Origin: CAYZQE01 sp964480635
GTDB taxonomy: Bacteria > Pseudomonadota > Gammaproteobacteria > GCA-001735895
DNA: 12,195 nucleotides
Assembly: GCA_964480635.1 (NCBI GenBank)
Contig: CAYZQE010000074.1
Coordinates: 1-12,195 of the forward strand
Direction: 5' to 3'
A model generated the notes under the pieces. That model was not told where the DNA came from. It saw only the letters and a program-made list of their open reading frames with translations, and searched no databases. A program made the position numbers and the translations under genes. Below, one piece after another: positions 6,701 to 12,195 of this stretch; position 1 is the first letter of the stretch; each line of letters opens with the position of its first letter.

Positions 6701-7813
6701 ATTGCCGATGGCGGGCCAGAAGGGATTTCTAAAGGGACTGAAGTTACTCAAGGAATTTTAGATTCAACGCCTCATGAAAAACTATTTAAAGTGGCTTTGT
6801 CCAGTGATGTTGATACCAAGCAACTAGAGCAATATGCTGACCAGTTTGGTGATTTACGTACGCGCTTTGACAAGATGTTCGAAGACAAGAAAAAGAAAGT
6901 CATGCAAGGCGATGATTTAGCGCCTGGTGTTCTTAAAATGGTTAAGGTTTACTTGGCTGTTAAAAGAAGAATGCAGCCTGGTGATAAGATGGCGGGTCGT
7001 CATGGTAATAAAGGTGTTGTTTCTATGGTGGTACCAGAAGAAGACATGCCTTTTGAAGCAGATGGCACTCCCATTGATATCTTATTGAACCCATTAGGTG
7101 TTCCATCACGAATGAATGTTGGTCAGATTTTAGAAACTCACTTAGGTTGGGCGGCTAAAGGGCTCGGCATCAAGATTGGTAAAATGCTTGATGAGCATAC
7201 TAAAGCTGAAAAGATGAAAGTCTTTTTAAGTGAAATTTATAATAGTCATGCCGATAAGGTTGATTTAGATAAGTTTAGTGATGATGAAATCATGGAAATG
7301 TGTGGCAACCTTCGTGGTGGTGTGCCAATGGCAACACCCGTATTTGATGGTGCCGACGAATCAGAAATGAGATCAATGCTAAAGCTTGCTGATCTTCCTG
7401 AAACGGGTCAAACCACGCTTTATGACGGACGTACTGGTGATGCATTTGATCGCCAAATTACAGTTGGTTATATGTACATGCTTAAGTTAAACCATTTAGT
7501 TGATGACAAAATGCATGCACGTTCAACAGGCCCATACAGCTTAGTCACACAACAACCATTGGGCGGTAAAGCTCAATTTGGTGGTCAGCGATTTGGTGAG
7601 ATGGAAGTGTGGGCACTTGAATCTTACGGTGCTGCTTATACTTTGCAAGAAATGCTAACCGTTAAGTCAGATGACGTAGCAGGACGAAATAAAATGTATA
7701 AAAACATTGTGGATGGTAATTACAGTATTGAAGCTGGAATGCCTGAATCATTTAACGTATTGCTTAAAGAAATTCGTTCTTTAGGCCTTAATATTGACCT
7801 TGAGCAGGAGTAA
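3743..7813 (+). CDS. rpoB: DNA-directed RNA polymerase subunit beta
   Basis: RpoB is the second-largest subunit of RNA polymerase and forms one side of the catalytic cleft. The product is 1356 aa (E. coli 1342), with both gammaproteobacterial insert regions present. The rifampicin pocket, QLSQFMDQNN (513-522) through HKRRISALGPGG (529-540), has the usual sensitive residues, with Asp519, His529 and Ser534 in the positions of E. coli 516, 526 and 531. IETPEGPNIGL follows. The active-site stretch NFEDSILLSERV includes Glu817 and Asp818. GDKMAGRHGNKG has the two conserved lysines at 1082 and 1090. The C-terminal GGKAQFGGQRFGEMEVWALE and SFNVLLKEIRSLG, which contact beta', are intact. AGAGGA (3731-3736) lies 6 nt before the ATG. 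The gene ends with the AGGAG that serves rpoC. Confidence 0.99.
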   Translation: MAYSFTEKKRLRKDFSKRGAVINEPYLLAIQVDSYKRFLKPSGECAGTGLEKAFNSIFPIISFSGAVELQYVSYKTAEPQFDVKECQVRGITYAAPLRVLVKLVIYDKDASVKSRSVKEIKEQEVYMGEMPLMTNNGTFVINGTERVIVSQLHRSPGVFFDHDKGKSHSSGKLLYSARVIPYRGSWLDFEFDPKDALFVRVDRRRKLPATIMLRALGYNSEEMLEIFFDMQTYVLKEETIDLEFVPDQFKGETAIFDMEVGGEVVVPQGKRITALHLKKFKKAAQKYITVPEEFLIGKVLAKNIVDLETGELIASVNTELTEELLADLRSNGIKEIQAIFTNDVDRGAFISNSLALDPTTNPLEAMVELYRMMRPGEPPTKDSAEKLFDNLFFNADRYDLSAVGRMKFNRRVGREEIEGAGTLSKEDILEVMKVLVNIRNGIGIVDDIDHLGNRRIRSVGEMAENAFRTGLVRVERAVRDRLSLVESEGLMPQDIINAKPVAAAVKEFFGSSQLSQFMDQNNPLSEVTHKRRISALGPGGLTRERAGFEVRDVHPTHYGRVCPIETPEGPNIGLINSLSVYARTNDYGFLETPYRKVIDGVITDDVKYLSAIEESGFAIAQANVDIDAKGKMTQDLIPCRHLNEFTLMSPDKIHYMDVSPKQIVSVAAALIPFLEHDDANRALMGSNMQRQAVPCLKADKPLVGTGMERTVAVHSGSSVKAKRGGIIDSSDGGRVVIRVNQDELVDADDVGVDIYNFTKYTRSNQDTCINHRPLTKPGDTVTAGDILADGPSTDLGELALGQNMRVAFMPWNGYNFEDSILLSERVLKDDRFTTIHIKELSCLARDTKLGSEEITADIPNVSEGLLSKLDESGIVYVGAEVKPGDVLVGKVTPKGETQLTPEEKLLRAIFGEKASDVKDTSLRVPSSSIGTVIDVRVFTRDGVDKDFRALEIEKAEVETVKKDFDDQFRIITESIMSRVHTLLLGKIADGGPEGISKGTEVTQGILDSTPHEKLFKVALSSDVDTKQLEQYADQFGDLRTRFDKMFEDKKKKVMQGDDLAPGVLKMVKVYLAVKRRMQPGDKMAGRHGNKGVVSMVVPEEDMPFEADGTPIDILLNPLGVPSRMNVGQILETHLGWAAKGLGIKIGKMLDEHTKAEKMKVFLSEIYNSHADKVDLDKFSDDEIMEMCGNLRGGVPMATPVFDGADESEMRSMLKLADLPETGQTTLYDGRTGDAFDRQITVGYMYMLKLNHLVDDKMHARSTGPYSLVTQQPLGGKAQFGGQRFGEMEVWALESYGAAYTLQEMLTVKSDDVAGRNKMYKNIVDGNYSIEAGMPESFNVLLKEIRSLGLNIDLEQE

Positions 7814-7819
7814 TTAAAA

Positions 7820-10800
7820 ATGAAAGATTTACTTAATCTGTTTAATCCACAAAATAATAAAGAAGACTTTGATATTATCAAGGTAGGTTTAGCGTCTCCT
7901 GATATTATTCGTTCTTGGTCTTATGGCGAAGTTAAAAAGCCAGAAACCATCAATTATCGAACCTTCAAGCCCGAGCGTGATGGTTTATTTTGTGCCAAAG
8001 TTTTTGGCCCAGTAAAAGATTACGAATGCTTATGTGGCAAATATAAGCGCATGAAACACCGTGGTGTGGTTTGTGAGAAATGTGGCGTCGAAGTCACCCA
8101 AACTAAAGTTCGACGTGACCGTATGGGACACATTGACTTGGCTTGCCCTATCGCCCATATTTGGTTCTTAAAATCATTGCCTTCACGCATTGGTCTTTTA
8201 TTAGACATGACATTACGTGATATTGAACGTGTGTTATATTTTGAAGGTTTTGTTGTTATCGACCCTGGCATGACCACCCTTGAAAAAGGTCAGTTATTAA
8301 CGGATGAAACATATTTAGAAGCCATCGAAGAATTCGGTGATGACTTTAATGCGAAGATGGGTGCAGAAGCCATCTACGAAATGCTTAAAGACATTGATCT
8401 TCATATGGATGCTCAAGAGCTTCGTGAAGAAATTGCTATTTGTAAATCTGAAACAAAATTTAAGCGTTTATCTAAGCGTTTAAAATTATCAGAAGCATTC
8501 TTAGAGTCAGGCAATAAACCTGAATGGATGGTAATGACCGTATTGCCGGTGTTACCACCAGATTTACGTCCTTTAGTACCTCTTGATGGAGGTCGTTTTG
8601 CGACTTCGGATCTTAACGACTTATATCGTCGAGTGATTAACCGTAACAACCGTTTACGTCGCCTATTAGAGCTTAATGCGCCTGATATTATCGTGCGTAA
8701 CGAAAAGCGTATGTTACAAGAATCTGTTGATGCCTTACTAGATAACGGTCGTCGTGGCCGTGCTATTACAGGCACTAACAAACGTCCGCTTAAGTCTTTA
8801 TCAGATATGATCAAAGGAAAGCAAGGTCGTTTTCGTCAAAACTTACTGGGTAAGCGAGTCGATTATTCTGGTCGTTCAGTGATCGTGGTTGGCCCAACAT
8901 TGCGTTTACACCAATGTGGTTTACCTAAAAAGATGGCGCTTGAATTATTTAAGCCCTTTATCTTTGGTAAGTTACAGTTGCGTGGATTAGCAACAACGAT
9001 AAAAGCCGCTAAAAAATTAGTAGAAAAAGAAGTGCCAGAAGTTTGGGACATTCTTGAAGAAGTGATTCGTGAGCATCCTGTTATGCTTAACAGGGCACCA
9101 ACGCTACACAGATTAGGTATTCAGGCATTTGAACCTCAATTAATCGAAGGTAAAGCAATTCAATTGCATCCATTGGTTTGTACCGCATTTAATGCAGACT
9201 TTGATGGTGACCAAATGGCAGTACACGTGCCATTGTCTATCGAAGCTCAGTTAGAAGCTCGTACCTTAATGATGTCGACTAACAATATCCTATCGCCCGC
9301 TAACGGCAAGCCAATCATTGTCCCAACTCAGGATATTATCCTGGGCTTGTACTACATGACACGTGAAAATATTAACGTCAAAGGCGAAGGTATGGTTTTC
9401 GCTAACTCAACTGAAGCTTTGCGTGCATTTGATAATAAGCACTGTGCTATTCAGGCGAAAGTTAAGCTACGTGTTATCGAAACTTCAAAAGATGAAGAAG
9501 GTAATGATGTAGAAACAAGTAGTATTGTTGATACCACGGTTGGGCGAGCAATTTTACGTGATTTATTACCTAAAGGCGTTGCGTTTGATGTTATTAACAG
9601 AACCTTAGATAAGAAAGCATTATCTAATTTAATTGATATAAGCTATCGCGATATTGGCCTTAAAGAAACAGTCATGTTGGCAGATCAGTTAATGTATACA
9701 GGTTACCGTTATGCAACAAAGTCTGGTGTTTCTGTTGGTATTAACGACATGGTTATCCCTGCTGCAAAAGAAAAGTTAATTGCCAATGCAGAGCAAGAAA
9801 TTAAAGACATAGAGTCACAATGGTCTCAGGGTCTTGTAACCTCTGGTGAGCGCTACAACAAAGTGGTTGATATTTGGTCGCATTGTAATGACAAAGTTGC
9901 GAAAGCGATGATGAATGAGCTTGGTAAAGAGACCGTCAAAGATAAAGATGGTAAAAGTATCGAACAAGATTCTTTTAACTCTATCTATATTATGGCTGAC
10001 TCAGGCGCTCGTGGTAGCCCAGCACAGATTAGACAGTTAGCAGGTATGCGTGGTTTGATGGCGAAGCCTGATGGCTCAATCATCGAAAATGCGATTACTG
10101 CAAACTTCCGTGAAGGCTTAGACGTACTTCAGTACTTTATTTCGACTCACGGTGCTCGTAAAGGTCTTGCCGATACCGCACTTAAAACAGCAAACTCAGG
10201 TTACTTAACGCGCCGATTAGTTGATGTTGGTCAAGATTTAGTGGTTACTGTAGATGATTGTGGTACCGATAAAGGTGTTATCCGTAAGCCAATCATCGAA
10301 GGTGGTGACATCGTTGTTGATTTAGGTGAGCGTGTCTTAGGGCGTGTCACTCAAGAAGATATTACAAATAAAGCGGGCGATATATTAATTGCTCGTGGCT
10401 CACTATTAGGTGAAGCAGAGTGCGATATTATTGCTGAGATAGGTTTAGATGAGTTAATAGTTCGTTCTTCGGTAAGCTGTGAGTCGCGCCAAGGCATATG
10501 TAGCATGTGCTATGGTCGTGAGTTAGCCCGCGGACACCTTGTTAACAAGGGTGAATCAATTGGTGTTATTGCGGCTCAGTCAATTGGTGAGCCAGGTACT
10601 CAGTTAACGATGCGTACGTTCCACATTGGTGGTGCTGCAAGTAGCTCAGTCTCAATAAATTCAATTGAAATTAAAAATACAGGTAAGGCAATTTTCCATA
10701 ATGTTAAAACTGTCACCAATAGTGAAGGCAAATTAATTTCTGTTTCACGTTCTGGTGAAATTGGCATTATTGATAAAGACAGCCGTGAAAAAGAGCGTTA

Positions 10801-12022
10801 TCGCTTGCCTTATGGCGCTGAAATTTCTATTAAGAACAAGAAGAAAGTTAAAGCGGGTGATGTGATAGCAAATTGGGATCCCCATATGCATCCAATCATT
10901 ACAGAAGTAGCGGGTAAAATTAAATTCAGCGACTTTGTAGAAGCTGTTACTGTTCAGCATAATACGGATACGACAACAGGTTTAAGCAGCATCGAAGTTA
11001 TGGATGATTCGATCCGATCAGCAAGTGGTAAAGAATTGCGTCCAACCGTTCAGTTGGTTGATGCAGAAGGTGAATCATTGTGTTATGCAGGAACAACAAT
11101 ACCTGCACACTACATGCTTCCTGGCGGCGCTTACATTAATGTTGAAGATGGCTCTGAAGTTGCTATTGGTGATGTTATTGCGCGTATTCCACAAGAATCT
11201 TCTAAAAACCGCGATATTACGGGTGGTCTACCGCGTGTTGCTGATTTATTTGAAGCAAGAAAACCTAAAGAGCCAGCCGTACTAGCTGAAATTGCAGGTA
11301 CTATTTCATTCGGTAAAGAAACAAAGAGCAAAAAGCGCTTAATCATCACTGATAAAAAAGACAATTCAATTGAAATCATGATTCCAAAGTTCAGACACAT
11401 TAATGTGTTTGAAGGTGAATATGTTGAAAAAGGCGAAATGCTGGTTGATGGTGAATTAGACCCACATGACATTGTGCGTATTAAAGGCATTGAAGAGCTC
11501 ACTAACTATATGGTTAAGGAAGTTCAAGACGTGTATCGCCTGCAAGGTGTTGGGATCAACGATAAGCACATTGAAGTCATCGTTAGACAAATGTTGCGTA
11601 AAGTAACCATTCTTAATGGTGGTGACTCGAAAATGCTTAAGGGTGATCAAGTTGACCGTTATCGTGTGCTGGATGAGAATGATAGGCTTATTGTGCATAA
11701 CAAAAAGCCAGCTACATTCGTGCAAAACTTGCTAGGCATTACTAAGGCGTCATTGGTGACAGAATCGTTTATTTCTGCGGCATCGTTCCAAGAGACAACA
11801 CGTGTATTGACTGAGGCAGCTGTACGAGGCGCTAAGGATCCTTTAAAAGGTCTTAAAGAGAATGTTATCGTTGGGCGTTTGATTCCAGCAGGAACGGGCC
11901 AAAAATATCATGAGGAGCGTAGAGCAAGTCGTATTGTACCTAATATGCCTATAATGCCCTCAGATGATAAAAAACCAGAGCCTGTCATAGCTGACGCAGC
12001 TAAAGAAAGCGTGGCTAAATAG
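7820..12022 (+). CDS. rpoC: DNA-directed RNA polymerase subunit beta'
   Basis: RpoC is the largest subunit of RNA polymerase and supplies the catalytic magnesium site. The product is 1400 aa (E. coli 1407). The first zinc site is Cys70, Cys72, Cys85 and Cys88. The magnesium-binding NADFDGD has Asp460, Asp462 and Asp464. The bridge helix begins near Phe773 (FISTHGARKGLADTALKTA). The second zinc site is Cys814, Cys887, Cys894 and Cys897. The trigger-loop region GEPGTQLTMRTFHIGG has Met931, Arg932 and His935. It is interrupted by a long insert, roughly 940-1130, as expected for gammaproteobacteria. The C-terminus includes LLGITKASLVTESFISAASFQETTRVLTEAA and a variable acidic/alanine tail. AGGAG (7806-7810), at the end of rpoB, is 9 nt before the ATG, so the two genes are translationally linked. 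All key residues are present. Confidence 0.99.
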   Translation: MKDLLNLFNPQNNKEDFDIIKVGLASPDIIRSWSYGEVKKPETINYRTFKPERDGLFCAKVFGPVKDYECLCGKYKRMKHRGVVCEKCGVEVTQTKVRRDRMGHIDLACPIAHIWFLKSLPSRIGLLLDMTLRDIERVLYFEGFVVIDPGMTTLEKGQLLTDETYLEAIEEFGDDFNAKMGAEAIYEMLKDIDLHMDAQELREEIAICKSETKFKRLSKRLKLSEAFLESGNKPEWMVMTVLPVLPPDLRPLVPLDGGRFATSDLNDLYRRVINRNNRLRRLLELNAPDIIVRNEKRMLQESVDALLDNGRRGRAITGTNKRPLKSLSDMIKGKQGRFRQNLLGKRVDYSGRSVIVVGPTLRLHQCGLPKKMALELFKPFIFGKLQLRGLATTIKAAKKLVEKEVPEVWDILEEVIREHPVMLNRAPTLHRLGIQAFEPQLIEGKAIQLHPLVCTAFNADFDGDQMAVHVPLSIEAQLEARTLMMSTNNILSPANGKPIIVPTQDIILGLYYMTRENINVKGEGMVFANSTEALRAFDNKHCAIQAKVKLRVIETSKDEEGNDVETSSIVDTTVGRAILRDLLPKGVAFDVINRTLDKKALSNLIDISYRDIGLKETVMLADQLMYTGYRYATKSGVSVGINDMVIPAAKEKLIANAEQEIKDIESQWSQGLVTSGERYNKVVDIWSHCNDKVAKAMMNELGKETVKDKDGKSIEQDSFNSIYIMADSGARGSPAQIRQLAGMRGLMAKPDGSIIENAITANFREGLDVLQYFISTHGARKGLADTALKTANSGYLTRRLVDVGQDLVVTVDDCGTDKGVIRKPIIEGGDIVVDLGERVLGRVTQEDITNKAGDILIARGSLLGEAECDIIAEIGLDELIVRSSVSCESRQGICSMCYGRELARGHLVNKGESIGVIAAQSIGEPGTQLTMRTFHIGGAASSSVSINSIEIKNTGKAIFHNVKTVTNSEGKLISVSRSGEIGIIDKDSREKERYRLPYGAEISIKNKKKVKAGDVIANWDPHMHPIITEVAGKIKFSDFVEAVTVQHNTDTTTGLSSIEVMDDSIRSASGKELRPTVQLVDAEGESLCYAGTTIPAHYMLPGGAYINVEDGSEVAIGDVIARIPQESSKNRDITGGLPRVADLFEARKPKEPAVLAEIAGTISFGKETKSKKRLIITDKKDNSIEIMIPKFRHINVFEGEYVEKGEMLVDGELDPHDIVRIKGIEELTNYMVKEVQDVYRLQGVGINDKHIEVIVRQMLRKVTILNGGDSKMLKGDQVDRYRVLDENDRLIVHNKKPATFVQNLLGITKASLVTESFISAASFQETTRVLTEAAVRGAKDPLKGLKENVIVGRLIPAGTGQKYHEERRASRIVPNMPIMPSDDKKPEPVIADAAKESVAK

Positions 12023-12050
12023 GATAAATAGAGCGGCAGAATAAATAAAT

Positions 12051-12087
12051 AGCGTCCTTTGCAATAAAGTTATTGACATAGGGCGCT
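12051..12087 (+). promoter_or_regulatory. Imperfect inverted repeat around the rpsL -35 element
   Basis: AGCGTCC (12051-12057) can pair with GGGCGCT (12081-12087), 7 bp with one G-U pair, around a 23-nt loop containing the -35 hexamer TTGACA. No T run follows, so it is a poor intrinsic terminator. I see no convincing terminator between rpoC and rpsL, which leaves read-through from rpoC possible. Confidence 0.3.
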
Positions 12088-12108
12088 TGCATCAATAAAA
12101 TTCCGCCT
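12073..12108 (+). promoter_or_regulatory. Sigma70 promoter for the str (rpsL) operon
   Basis: A perfect -35 TTGACA (12073-12078) is separated by exactly 17 nt from a -10 TAAAAT (12096-12101, five of six matches to TATAAT). Transcription should start near 12108, leaving a leader of about 77 nt before the rpsL ATG. The bases just after the -10 (TCCGCCTCC) are strongly GC-rich for this genome. In stable-RNA and ribosomal-protein promoters a GC-rich discriminator goes with inhibition by ppGpp and DksA, so stringent, growth-rate-dependent control is likely (inference). Confidence 0.85.
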
Positions 12109-12148
12109 CCCAAAATAGCTCATGAGTGAACTGTTTTAATTTTAAGAG

Positions 12149-12174
12149 TAATGAATCGTAGGGTTCATTGGAGA
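12149..12174 (+). promoter_or_regulatory. Small hairpin touching the rpsL ribosome binding site
   Basis: AATGAA (12150-12155) pairs with TTCATT (12164-12169), and a U-G pair (12149/12170) reaches the first base of the Shine-Dalgarno GGAGA (12170-12174). The ribosome binding site lies 10 nt before the ATG. The stem is weak and A-U-rich, so any control role is speculative. Confidence 0.3.
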
Positions 12175-12184
12175 ACTGTAATAA

Positions 12185-12195
12185 ATGGCTACAAT
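12185..12195 (+). CDS. rpsL: 30S ribosomal protein S12, first codons only (partial)
   Basis: Only 11 nt are present, reading Met-Ala-Thr plus the first two bases (AT) of a fourth codon. This agrees with the usual S12 start Met-Ala-Thr-Ile. The call rests mainly on context: in many gammaproteobacteria rpoC is followed by rpsL, rpsG, fusA and tuf. A near-consensus promoter and a GGAGA ribosome binding site lie upstream, so a gene surely starts here. S12 lies in the 30S decoding centre and is the target of streptomycin-resistance mutations. The coding sequence runs past the end of the window. Confidence 0.75.

Noticed and set aside
8413..8814. 133-aa antisense ORF within rpoC
   Set aside because: It has an Arg/Ser-rich composition typical of reversed coding sequence, no recognisable domain, and lies wholly over a highly conserved part of rpoC.
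11131..11725. Antisense ORFs of 123 and 89 aa within the 3' part of rpoC
   Set aside because: They are explained by rpoC codon composition; there is no domain, promoter or ribosome binding site supporting them.
12122..12139. Five-codon ORF in the rpsL leader (leader-peptide idea)
   Set aside because: No Shine-Dalgarno precedes it and the codons show no bias such as repeated identical amino acids, so leader-peptide attenuation is not supported.

Overview
This window is a housekeeping stretch of a bacterial chromosome: the conserved secE-nusG / rplKA / rplJL-rpoBC cluster, starting at a tRNA-Trp gene and ending at the first codons of what is probably rpsL. Gene order (tRNA-Trp, secE, nusG, rplK, rplA, rplJ, rplL, rpoB, rpoC, then the str operon), a 122-aa three-helix SecE, RpoB and RpoC near 1350-1400 aa with the large lineage inserts, and an RpoC whose trigger loop is interrupted by a long insert all point to a gammaproteobacterium. 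The DNA is AT-rich (about 40% GC by eye) and AT-ending codons are common. I cannot name the genus. A block of exactly 100 N shows that the source is a draft assembly.

Layout, all on the + strand: tRNA-Trp (3-78); secE (123-491, GTG start) and nusG (510-1043); an intergenic region holding the N gap (1081-1180), flanked on both sides by the same 23 bases; rplK (1265-1693) and rplA (1697-2395), 3 nt apart; a 251-nt leader (2396-2646) that looks like an L10-type autoregulatory leader and ends in a terminator-like hairpin; rplJ (2647-3171) and rplL (3215-3586); a 156-nt spacer with a strong intrinsic terminator/attenuator and a second long hairpin; rpoB (3743-7813) and rpoC (7820-12022), 6 nt apart; a spacer with a near-consensus sigma70 promoter; and the first 11 nt of an ORF beginning M-A-T, most likely rpsL.

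The genes work together in gene expression. SecE is a core subunit of the SecYEG translocon. NusG is the elongation factor that couples RNA polymerase to Rho or to the ribosome. L11, L1, L10 and L7/L12 build the two mobile ribosomal stalks. RpoB and RpoC form the catalytic centre of RNA polymerase. The intergenic regions carry the expected control points: ribosomal-protein feedback sites before rplK and rplJ, partial termination between rplL and rpoB, and a growth-rate-type promoter before rpsL. All complete genes look intact, with their catalytic and metal-binding residues in place. I see no mobile element, CRISPR array, defence gene or unexplained coding sequence. The points worth a second look are all in the non-coding spacers, and no novel system is evident.
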